This document shows positions 1 through 5,387 of a stretch of 6,454 nt of DNA, piece by piece. The stretch comes from Gemmatimonadota bacterium (GTDB lineage Bacteria > Gemmatimonadota > Gemmatimonadetes > Gemmatimonadales > GWC2-71-9). The notes beneath the pieces are model-generated. The model saw only the letters and a program-made list of their open reading frames with translations, did no database searches and had not been told where the DNA came from. The stretch's first letter is position 1. Every line of letters begins with the position of its first letter. The DNA is taken from the NCBI GenBank assembly GCA_003220975.1, contig QHTX01000196.1, forward strand, positions 1 to 6,454, in the 5' to 3' direction. Made by a program: the position numbers and the translations under genes.

Positions 1-835
1 TGCGACCGAGCAGCCCGGTGGGCAGGCCGTCCTTGAGCCGCTCCCACGTCAGGCCGCCGTCCTTGGAGCGATAGATGCCGCTCGCCGCTCCGCCCGACAC
101 CAGCTCCCACGGATGGCGCACGAATTGCCACATGGCGGCGAACAGCAGGCGCGGATTACCCGGCACCATGACGAGATCGGAGACGCCGGTCGTGTCGTTG
201 ACGAACAGCACCTTGTGCCACGTCTTGCCGCCGTCCGCCGTGCGAAACACGCCGCGCTCCGCATTGGGCGCCCACACGTGGCCCAGCGCCGCCACGAACA
301 CCACGTCGGGATCGGCCGGATCGATCACGATGCGGCTGATCTGCCCCACGTCGCCGAGACCCATGAACTGCCAGCTCTTGCCCGCGTCGGGCGACATGAA
401 GACGCCGCGGACATCCACCACATCGTTGCGCGGATAGCCTTCGCCCGTCCCCACCCACACGACGTTCGGGTTCGAAGGAGCCAGGGCGAGCGCACCGATC
501 GACGCCGTCGGCTGGTCTTTGAACACCGCCTCCCACGAGTCGCCGCCGTCCGTCGTCTTCCACACGCCGCCGGCGGCGGCCCCGACGTAATACGTGTTCC
601 GGTCACCGGGCACTCCGACCACCGCTGCGACGCGACCACCACCCACCGACGGTCCCAGATTGCGGAACTTCACGTTGTTGAGCGAGTCGGGTCCCACGGT
701 CACGGCCGCGGACGCGGGCGGGGCGACGGGTCGCTGTTTCGCCCGGCCACGAGCCTGCGCGGTCGCGGACAGAGCGAGCGTCACCGATACGAGCATGCTG
801 CAGAGACTGGCTTGACGGAGAGCCGGGCGATGCAT
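1..835 (-). CDS. Exported BNR/Asp-box beta-propeller protein (VPS10/sortilin-like 'glycosyl hydrolase'), N-terminal part
   Basis: The reading frame stays open to the window edge, giving 278 residues with the C-terminus missing. A signal peptide fits residues 1-28 (basic start, hydrophobic stretch around 13-24, cleavage after AQA). The mature part opens with KFRNLGP followed by a GGGRV stretch (residues 57-69). Four Asp-box motifs follow: TDGGDSW (95-101), PDAGKSW (149-155), ADGGKTW (200-206) and KDGGLTW (258-264). Their spacing of about 50 residues is that of propeller blades. Proteins of this type are usually around 1000 residues and are often labelled glycosyl hydrolase or sialidase, but Asp boxes alone do not show enzyme activity, and no catalytic residues can be assigned in this part. 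The start is the ATG at 835-833, with AAGGAG (complement of 844-849) eight bases upstream. The gene diverges from the HtrA-type protease gene, and both products are exported. Substrate and role are unknown. Confidence 0.88.
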   Translation of the reverse strand, partial: MHRPALRQASLCSMLVSVTLALSATAQARGRAKQRPVAPPASAAVTVGPDSLNNVKFRNLGPSVGGGRVAAVVGVPGDRNTYYVGAAAGGVWKTTDGGDSWEAVFKDQPTASIGALALAPSNPNVVWVGTGEGYPRNDVVDVRGVFMSPDAGKSWQFMGLGDVGQISRIVIDPADPDVVFVAALGHVWAPNAERGVFRTADGGKTWHKVLFVNDTTGVSDLVMVPGNPRLLFAAMWQFVRHPWELVSGGAASGIYRSKDGGLTWERLKDGLPTGLLGR

Positions 836-843
836 CGGACGAA

Positions 844-849
844 CTCCTT
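844..849 (-). promoter_or_regulatory. Shine-Dalgarno site of the propeller gene
   Basis: On the minus strand this reads AAGGAG, eight bases before the ATG at 835-833. It is a near-consensus ribosome binding site and supports that start over the in-frame ATG at codon 14, which would remove the basic N-region of the signal peptide. Confidence 0.75.
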
Positions 850-859
850 AACGGTGGGT

Positions 860-865
860 TATGAT
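860..865 (+). promoter_or_regulatory. Candidate -10 element (TATGAT) for the HtrA-type protease gene
   Basis: TATGAT matches the sigma-70 -10 consensus at five of six positions and ends eight bases before the ATG at 874. Transcription starting the usual 6-8 bases downstream would begin at or just before the start codon, giving a leaderless or nearly leaderless mRNA. This agrees with the lack of a good Shine-Dalgarno site there; only GGTGGG at 853-858 is present, rather far upstream. A -35 match is poor (GGAC around 837-840) and would overlap the start region of the divergent gene. The call rests on one hexamer and its position. Confidence 0.35.
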
Positions 866-873
866 TTCTGCAT

Positions 874-2250
874 ATGAGAACTCTTATCCTGCTCGCCGGG
901 ATGGCGGTCGGTAATGTTGCGACGACGCCACAGGTTAGTGCCCAAAACCCAAGAGATCCTAAGGATCCTGGCCGCTCGCGCCAGACTGCCATCGTCACCG
1001 CGGCCGCCCGGCTCGCGCCCGCCGTGGTGAGTGTGAACGTGCTGCGGCGCGAGCGGCGCGTGGCGCAGGACCCGTTTGATCTGTTCTTCCTGCCGCGCGG
1101 CGCGGAGCAGGTGGTGGAAGGATACGGATCGGGGTTCATCATCTCGCCCGACGGCGTGGTGATCACCAATCAGCACGTCACGCAGGGTGCCGAGCAGATC
1201 GTCGTCACGATGCGTGACGGGCGCGACTTTGCCGCGAAGATCCTGGGCGAGGACCCGCTCACCGACATCGCCGTGCTCAAGCTCGACGCCGCGGGCCTGC
1301 CGACGGCGCCGCTCGGCAAGAGCACCGACCTGCTGATCGGCGAATGGGTGGTCGCGGTCGGCAACCCGTTCGCCTACCTCCTGGGCAACGCCGAGCCGAC
1401 GGTCACCGCCGGTGTGGTGAGCGCCGTGGGCCGGAACCTGCTCCCGTCCGAGGGACAGTCGGGGATCTACGTCGGCATGATCCAGACCGACGCGGCGATC
1501 AACCCCGGCAACTCGGGCGGCCCGCTCGCGAATGCGCTGGGCGAGGTCGTCGGAGTCAACAGCTCGATCTTCACGAGCTCGGGCGGCTCGGTAGGGATCG
1601 GGTTCGCGATTCCGATCGAGCGCGCTCTGCGTGTGGCGGACGAGCTGCGACGCTTCGGCAAGGTACGACGCGCCTGGGTGGGACTCGACGTGGCGGGCGC
1701 GGAGGACCTGCGGGGCTGGAAGCGGGCGGGCGGCCTGCGCGTGAGCCAGGTGGCGCCGGGTGGCCCGGCCGCCCGGGCCGGCGTCGCGGCGGGCGACGTG
1801 CTGGTGAGCGCCCACGGGCGGCGCCTGCGGACGTTCCTAGACTGGGAGGCGGTGCTGCTCGACATCGGGCCGGGAGACACCCTCACCGTGAGCTACCGCC
1901 ACGGAGGCGAGAGCCGCACCGCCCGGCTCGCGGTCACGGACCTCCCCACCATGCTCGCCGAGAAGGTGTCCGTGCTCGGCGGCATGAAGGTCGTGACGGT
2001 GACGGCCGCCGTGCGGGCCGAGCGGGGCATTCAGAGCGACCACGGCGCGCTGATCTACGACATCCCGGACGAGATGCAGCAGGCCACCGGGCTCGCGTCC
2101 GGGGACGTGATCCTGCAGATCAACCGGGCGCGCGTGTCGAGCGCCGAAGATCTGCGCCGGGCCTTCACAGCCGCGGCCGGCGCGGGTGCCGCCACGGTAT
2201 GGTTCGAGCGCGGCGGGCGCCTCAACCGCACGGCGTTCTATGTGAGGTGA
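874..2250 (+). CDS. HtrA/Deg-type periplasmic serine protease, trypsin-like domain plus two PDZ-like domains
   Basis: A complete 458-residue protein. Residues 1-23 look like a signal peptide (LILLAGMAVG core, possible cleavage after VSA), placing it in the periplasm or outside the cell. The S1C protease domain covers about 35-255. His101 lies in TNQHV, Asp131 in LTDIAVLK and Ser214 in GNSGGPL, so the triad is intact. VGIGFAIPIE (240-249) is the usual end of the catalytic core. A first PDZ domain spans about 266-355, with the binding-groove region at GGLRVSQVAPGGPAARAGV. A second, more diverged one spans about 365-457 and includes LASGDVILQINRARV. Size and order match the DegP/DegQ family, which degrades or refolds misfolded envelope proteins. 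There are no long insertion loops before His101. The gene is close behind a divergent exported-protein gene and 65 bp ahead of the ACT gene. It could equally be named degP, degQ or mucD-like; orthology cannot be decided here. Confidence 0.95.
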   Translation: MRTLILLAGMAVGNVATTPQVSAQNPRDPKDPGRSRQTAIVTAAARLAPAVVSVNVLRRERRVAQDPFDLFFLPRGAEQVVEGYGSGFIISPDGVVITNQHVTQGAEQIVVTMRDGRDFAAKILGEDPLTDIAVLKLDAAGLPTAPLGKSTDLLIGEWVVAVGNPFAYLLGNAEPTVTAGVVSAVGRNLLPSEGQSGIYVGMIQTDAAINPGNSGGPLANALGEVVGVNSSIFTSSGGSVGIGFAIPIERALRVADELRRFGKVRRAWVGLDVAGAEDLRGWKRAGGLRVSQVAPGGPAARAGVAAGDVLVSAHGRRLRTFLDWEAVLLDIGPGDTLTVSYRHGGESRTARLAVTDLPTMLAEKVSVLGGMKVVTVTAAVRAERGIQSDHGALIYDIPDEMQQATGLASGDVILQINRARVSSAEDLRRAFTAAAGAGAATVWFERGGRLNRTAFYVR

Positions 2251-2315
2251 CGCGGCCTGGCGGGCGCGCGAATGGCGGGCCATAGTCATGCGAGTGCTCA
2301 CACCCGGAGACCACC

Positions 2316-2729
2316 ATGGCCGACACGATCCGCAGGGTCAGCTACTACTACACGACCATATCCGACAAGCCTGGCGAAGGCGCACGCCTGCTCGAGACCA
2401 TGCGGAGCGCCGGCGTGAACCTGCTCGCGTTCCACGCGTTCCCGAGCGCCCGCAAGGCCCAGGTGGACTTCGTGGCGGCGGACGGGACCGCACTCGCCGC
2501 CGCCGCGCAAGGCGCGAAGATCAAGCTCTCGAAGCCCAAGACGGCGTTCCTGATCGACGGCGACGATCGTGTCGGCGCGCTCGCCGACACGATGGCCAAG
2601 CTCGGCGCGGCGAAGATCAACGTGACTGCGGTGTCGGCGGTATGTGCGGGGATGGGACGCTACGGCGCGATCCTGTGGGTGAAGCCGCGCGATGTGAACA
2701 AGGCGGCGGCGGCGCTCGGCGCGATGTGA
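2316..2729 (+). CDS. Small protein with two tandem ACT domains
   Basis: A 137-residue soluble protein with no signal peptide. The first half (about 8-68) contains ISDKPGEGARLLETMRSAGVNL, and the second (about 76-135) contains IDGDDRVGALADTMAKLGAAKINV. Each has the beta-alpha-beta start of an ACT domain with a D-x-x-G turn before the first helix. ACT domains bind amino acids or other small ligands and often regulate enzymes, but this protein consists only of the two domains, so its partner and ligand are unknown. It has no catalytic domain and is not a fragment of a known ACT enzyme. The ATG at 2316 is preceded by CGGAG about six bases upstream. It lies 65 bp after the protease gene on the same strand and may share its transcript or have its own promoter. 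It ends 12 bp from the convergent dinB stop. Confidence 0.82.
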   Translation: MADTIRRVSYYYTTISDKPGEGARLLETMRSAGVNLLAFHAFPSARKAQVDFVAADGTALAAAAQGAKIKLSKPKTAFLIDGDDRVGALADTMAKLGAAKINVTAVSAVCAGMGRYGAILWVKPRDVNKAAAALGAM

Positions 2730-2741
2730 CTGGCGGGACTT

Positions 2742-3974
2742 TCATGGATTGCCCCGGCCGAGCGCGTCCGGGCCGAAGCGTTGCCGTGCGGCGTCGATCG
2801 CCCGGGCGATGGCGCGGTCGCGCTCGGTCTCCACGCTGCTTTCTGGTGGCACGTCGAGCAGGGGTAGTTGCGCGTCCGGGCCGCCCCGGACCAGGTGGGA
2901 CAGAGCCACGCCGAGCAGGCGCGCGGGCATCCGCCGCGTGGCGCGCAGCCGCCGCAGCAGCTGGCGCGCGACGACGGAGACCGCCCGGTCCGAGCGCACC
3001 GCCTCGGGCAGGGTGCGGCTCGCCTGCCGCGTCGTGAAGTCCGCGTCGCGGAGCTTGACCGCCACCGTGCGGGCGGCGAGGCCCAAGTCGCGCAGGTCCG
3101 CACTGGCGCGGTCGGCGAGGGCGCGGAGCTTTGCTCCCAGTGCCGCGTCATCGTCCACATCTGCCGCGAACGTCTCATCCCGACTGAGCGACTTCGCTTC
3201 GCGCTCCGGCTCGACCGACGAGCGATCGACGCCGCGCACCCGATCGTAGAGCCATGTCCCTTCCCGTTCGCCCAGCCGCGCCACGAGGGCGGAGCGCTCG
3301 AGCGGGGCGACGTCGCGCACCGTGCGCCACCCGAGCCGCGCGAGCCGCGCCTGAGCCTTGGGACCGACGCCCGGAAGGTCCGCGAGCGCGAACTGCAGCA
3401 GGAACTCCGCTTCGGCGCCGGGGGCGACGATGCACACCCCGTCGGAGGACGCGGCGGCGCCCGGTCGAGGCTTCGCGCGCCCGGCCGCGAGCTTCGCGAC
3501 CAGCTTGGAGGTACCGCCGCCGATCGAGACCGAGAGCGACGTCGCCTCGCTCACGGCGGCGCGGATGCGACCCGCGGTCGCCGCGAGCGGCTCGCCCCCG
3601 TACAACTTCTCGGTCCCCGTGAGGTCGAGATAGAACTCGTCGCTCGAAGCCTGCTCCATTGCGGGCGTGAAGCGGCCCAGCACATCGCGAATCTCGCGAC
3701 TCTTCCCCGCGCACGCCTCCCACGGCACCGGGACGACGGTGGCGCCGGGGCAGAGGCGGACGGCGCGGGCCATGGGCATCGCGGAATGGACGCCGTAGGC
3801 CCGCGCGTCGTATGAGGCCGATGTGACGACGCCGCGCCGCTCCGGGGAGCCGCCGACGATGAGCAACCGGGCCTTGCCCGCCCCCTCGGGATCTACGAGG
3901 CGCGCGACGGCGACGTAGAACGCGTCGGCGTCGACCAGGAGGAGGCGGCGGTGAGGTGGCCGGGGGGAGATCAG
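2742..3974 (-). CDS. dinB: DNA polymerase IV (Y-family translesion polymerase), apparent CTG start
   Basis: From the CTG at 3974-3972 the product is 410 residues, the usual size for DinB. The palm motif VDADAFY (14-20) gives catalytic Asp15 and the steric-gate aromatic Tyr20. YDARAYGVHSAMPMARA (55-71) is the finger region. SSDEFYLDLTG (110-120) holds the catalytic Asp112-Glu113. A helix-hairpin-helix follows at about 196-223 (LADLPGVGPKAQARL). The little finger starts near 262 (SLSRDETF). QLPLL (369-373) fits the sliding-clamp-binding consensus. A tail (about 380-410) contains a RAIDAARQRFGPDALGRG stretch. DinB copies past damaged template bases at the cost of fidelity. No ATG, GTG or TTG occurs in frame near the N-terminus: the nearest ATG upstream is at 4241, inside the previous gene, and the first TTG downstream is past Asp15. 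The CTG overlaps the TGA of the upstream gene (CTGA), so coupled re-initiation is inferred. No Shine-Dalgarno site is visible. Confidence 0.93.
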   Translation of the reverse strand: MISPRPPHRRLLLVDADAFYVAVARLVDPEGAGKARLLIVGGSPERRGVVTSASYDARAYGVHSAMPMARAVRLCPGATVVPVPWEACAGKSREIRDVLGRFTPAMEQASSDEFYLDLTGTEKLYGGEPLAATAGRIRAAVSEATSLSVSIGGGTSKLVAKLAAGRAKPRPGAAASSDGVCIVAPGAEAEFLLQFALADLPGVGPKAQARLARLGWRTVRDVAPLERSALVARLGEREGTWLYDRVRGVDRSSVEPEREAKSLSRDETFAADVDDDAALGAKLRALADRASADLRDLGLAARTVAVKLRDADFTTRQASRTLPEAVRSDRAVSVVARQLLRRLRATRRMPARLLGVALSHLVRGGPDAQLPLLDVPPESSVETERDRAIARAIDAARQRFGPDALGRGNP

Positions 3975-4663
3975 GGCGGCGACGCGCGCCGGGCGCTCAA
4001 GATCTGCTCGATCACCTGCCGGCGCTGCGGGAGATCGAGCAGGGTGAGCTGGTACACGACGTCGGTCGCCCCGTTCGCGGCGCCGTCGTAGCGGCCTCCG
4101 GCGGCGACCGGGCCGATCTCGTGCTCCCCTGCCCGTACCAGCCGCATTTCGTCCACGCGTGCGAGGGGATAGCGCACCGTCTTGTCGTCTTGCTGGAAGA
4201 CGATCGTGTCCCGTACGAGCCCGACGAGGTGCAGATTCCACACGATCGTGCCGTCACGCAGCGTGATTTGCCACAGGTCACTGCTCGCGTCGTCCGGCGG
4301 ATGATCCTTGAACACCCGCTCGATGATCTGGCGACGCTCGCTCACGCTGTACAGCGTGAGGCGGTACATCTCATCGTCCGTGCCTGCCAGCACGCTGCCG
4401 TAGCCGCGCGGCTCCCCTCTCAGGCGCCGCTCGGCCTTGTGCACGAGGCGCAGCTCGTCCACCCGACCGATCGGGAAGCGGTAGGTCGAGTCACCTGTTC
4501 CCTGCCGCAGCACCAGCGTGTCGCCCGTGAGCCGCACGAGGCGCAGGTCCCACATGAGCCTCCCGTCGTGGAGCGTGACCTGCCAGCGGTCGCCTTGCTG
4601 GGCGTGGCCCGGTATCGCCCCCCCCGCGACCAGGACCAGCGCCGCGCAGAGCAACGCTCTCAC
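3971..4663 (-). CDS. Exported protein of two tandem ~95-residue repeats, function unknown
   Basis: The product has 230 residues. Residues 1-21 form a signal peptide (MRALLCAALVLVAGGAIPGHA) with no lipobox. The mature protein is an internal duplication: residues 27-118 align with 131-222. Shared blocks are WQ[VI]TL.DG, W.L.LV.L..DT.V, a P..RVDE.RLV block, and TD...Y.LTL....RRQ.IE. I count about 37 identities over the roughly 70 clearly aligned positions. The first half of each repeat (a DG turn, then a DT strand, then RVDE.RLV) resembles the strand order of small SH3/Sm-like barrels; this is inference from pattern only. I do not recognise a named family. The start is a GTG at 4663-4661, with GGGAG seven bases upstream, overlapping the bTHX stop as GTGA. 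Its own stop overlaps the dinB start. It is an odd envelope protein to find between a ribosomal protein gene and a repair polymerase gene. Confidence 0.85.
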   Translation of the reverse strand: MRALLCAALVLVAGGAIPGHAQQGDRWQVTLHDGRLMWDLRLVRLTGDTLVLRQGTGDSTYRFPIGRVDELRLVHKAERRLRGEPRGYGSVLAGTDDEMYRLTLYSVSERRQIIERVFKDHPPDDASSDLWQITLRDGTIVWNLHLVGLVRDTIVFQQDDKTVRYPLARVDEMRLVRAGEHEIGPVAAGGRYDGAANGATDVVYQLTLLDLPQRRQVIEQILSARRASPP

Positions 4664-4791
4664 GACGCTTCTCCCTTCGCCCGCTTGGCGGCGTCCGCCG
4701 CCTTGCGCTTCTTCTTCTTCTTGGGACGCGTGTTGCCGTACGTGCCGCGAAAGATCTTGCCGCGCTTGGTGCGACGGTCGCCTTTGCCCAT
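4660..4791 (-). CDS. Small ribosomal subunit protein bTHX (Thx family)
   Basis: This 43-residue gene is easily missed by length filters. The protein starts MGKGDRRTKRGKIFRGTYGN and continues with TRPKKKKKRK, then an alanine/lysine-rich tail to residue 43. The MGKGD-[RK]-[RK]-T-x-RGKI-x-x-G-[TS]-YG-x-x-RPKK pattern is the signature of bTHX, the small basic peptide first known from the Thermus 30S subunit, where it sits among rRNA helices at the top of the head. It is also known from Bacteroidota and plastids. The Thermus form is about 27 residues, so this one has a C-terminal extension of about 15 residues. The ATG at 4791-4789 has GAGG about five bases upstream, inside the last heptamer repeat. 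Its TGA overlaps the GTG of the next gene (GTGA). It lies 25 bp after the EVE gene on the same strand. Confidence 0.92.
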   Translation of the reverse strand: MGKGDRRTKRGKIFRGTYGNTRPKKKKKRKAADAAKRAKGEAS

Positions 4792-4794
4792 TGA

Positions 4795-4824
4795 GTCCTC
4801 AGTCTTCAGTCGTCAGTCACTTCA
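4795..4824 (+). repeat. Heptamer tandem repeat GTCNTCA (3 copies plus a degenerate fourth)
   Basis: Plus-strand copies are GTCCTCA (4795-4801), GTCTTCA (4802-4808) and GTCGTCA (4809-4815), followed by GTC-AC-TTCA (4816-4824). In the direction of the flanking genes each copy reads TGANGAC. Seven is not a multiple of three, so the TGA codons fall in all three frames directly after the EVE gene; the first one is the EVE stop itself. The copy nearest bTHX supplies its GAGG ribosome-binding sequence. Confidence 0.8.
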
Positions 4825-5230
4825 GGCCGCCCAGCTTGAGCAGGCGTTGGAACTGTTCCGCCGATGCCGGCATCACCGAGAGGCGACCCATCCGGACGAG
4901 CCCCAGATCGGCGAACGCCCGATCCTTCTTAATCTCGCCCAGCGGCACGGGCTGCGGCAGCCTCCCCGCGGCCTTCAGGTCCACCACCGCGAGCTTCGGG
5001 TCTTTCTGTTTCGGGTCGGGATAGGCCTGCGACATGACCTGGGCCACGCCCACCACGGCCTTCTCGTCTCCCGTGTGATAAACCAGCACCCGGTCGCCCG
5101 GCATCATTTGCCGCAGATGCTTCAAGGCGAGGTTGTTCTTGACCCCGTCCCAGACGGCGGTCTTCTGACGCTCCAGCTCGTCGTAGCTGTACGTGGACGG
5201 CTCGGTTTTCACGATCCAATAGCTGCTCAT
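4817..5230 (-). CDS. EVE-domain protein (THYN1-like)
   Basis: A single-domain protein of 137 residues. It begins YWIVKTEPSTYSYDEL (4-19) and continues with VWDGVKNNLALKHLRQM (26-42), GDRVLVYHTGDEKAVVG (45-61), YPDP (70-73), LPQPVPLGEIK (91-101) and LVRMGRLSVMPAS (111-123). These are the characteristic blocks of the EVE fold, a PUA-like domain. Family members bind modified bases in DNA or RNA, and in bacteria they occur alone or fused to restriction nucleases. This one stands alone, so any partner would be a separate protein. The ATG at 5230-5228 is favoured because the fold begins at residue 4; only a G-run (CGGGGG) lies upstream, not a consensus Shine-Dalgarno site. The leader region holds two large hairpins. 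Ligand specificity is not readable here. Confidence 0.92.
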   Translation of the reverse strand: MSSYWIVKTEPSTYSYDELERQKTAVWDGVKNNLALKHLRQMMPGDRVLVYHTGDEKAVVGVAQVMSQAYPDPKQKDPKLAVVDLKAAGRLPQPVPLGEIKKDRAFADLGLVRMGRLSVMPASAEQFQRLLKLGGLK

Positions 5231-5247
5231 TAGGCCCCCGGGCTGCG

Positions 5248-5308
5248 GTCGCCGGACCCCCCGCTCCGCGACAAAAATACGCAGTCGCTGCGCGGGGGGC
5301 CCGGCGAC
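5248..5308. repeat. Inverted repeat / hairpin A with 21-nt apical core
   Basis: Arms are GTCGCCGGACCCCCCGC (5248-5264) and GCGGGGGGCCCGGCGAC (5292-5308). They pair at 16 of 17 positions; the exception (5256/5300) becomes a G-U wobble in a minus-strand transcript. G5247-C5309 adds one pair, and after a TT bulge GCTGC (5242-5246) pairs with GCAGC (5312-5316). Inside is the core 5268-5288: a 5-bp inner stem GCGAC/GTCGC around the 11-nt loop AAAAATACGCA (5273-5283), set off by 3x3 bases. Confidence 0.85.
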
Positions 5309-5321
5309 CTTGCAGCGTCAA

Positions 5322-5386
5322 GAGCCGCTGGGGGGCTCCCGAAGCGACTGCGTCTTTTTGTCGCGAAGGGAGCCCCCCAGCGGCTC
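5322..5386. repeat. Inverted repeat / hairpin B with the same core inverted
   Basis: Arms GAGCCGCTGGGGGGCTCCC (5322-5340) and GGGAGCCCCCCAGCGGCTC (5368-5386) are a perfect 19-bp inverted repeat. The 27-nt interior (5341-5367) is GAA, inner stem GCGAC (5344-5348), loop TGCGTCTTTTT (5349-5359), GTCGC (5360-5364), GAA. The interior is the reverse complement of the hairpin A interior at 24 of 27 positions, whereas the two outer stems differ in sequence. The T-run lies in the loop and not after the stem, which argues against an intrinsic terminator. Confidence 0.9.
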
Positions 5387-5387
5387 G

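Larger units (their letters stand above)
5231..5387. other. 157-bp intergenic region filled by two hairpins
   Basis: The region between the hydrolase stop and the EVE start holds hairpin B (5322-5386), a 13-nt spacer and hairpin A (5248-5308, extendable to 5242-5316). Hairpin B begins one base after the hydrolase stop codon. Hairpin A ends 11-17 bases before the EVE ATG. I see no T-tract after either stem and no convincing -10 element on the minus strand. Confidence 0.8.

Noticed and set aside
113..877. 254-residue plus-strand reading frame opposite the propeller gene
   Set aside because: Its histidine/arginine-rich composition is typical of an antisense shadow. The minus-strand frame has a signal peptide and four Asp boxes.
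963..977. GATCCTAAGGATCCT repeat near the start of the protease gene
   Set aside because: It encodes the repeated D-P-K-D-P stretch of the linker after the signal peptide; coding explains it.
2258..2281. Direct repeat of TGGCGGGC between the protease and ACT genes
   Set aside because: Only two short copies in a GC-rich gap. This is close to what chance gives, and there is no palindrome or T-tract to suggest a regulatory role.
1344..2285. 313-residue plus-strand frame overlapping the protease gene
   Set aside because: A glycine/arginine-rich shadow frame of the protease, whose own frame has the full catalytic triad and PDZ motifs.
2868..3815. 315-residue plus-strand frame opposite dinB
   Set aside because: Antisense shadow with low-complexity composition and no recognisable motif.
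3975..4241. N-terminal extension of DinB by 89 residues to an ATG at 4241
   Set aside because: The added stretch is arginine-rich and has no DinB similarity. It is the frame-shifted reading of the exported repeat protein, whose own frame has a signal peptide and clear internal repeats.
3956..5233. 425-residue plus-strand reading frame
   Set aside because: It runs antisense across five recognised features (dinB 5' end, repeat protein, bTHX, heptamer repeat, EVE). Long antisense frames are expected at this GC content, and it shows no domain.
5322..5386. Hairpin B as a rho-independent terminator of the hydrolase gene
   Set aside because: The T-run is in the loop and not after the stem on either strand, and the shared core with hairpin A is not explained by a terminator.
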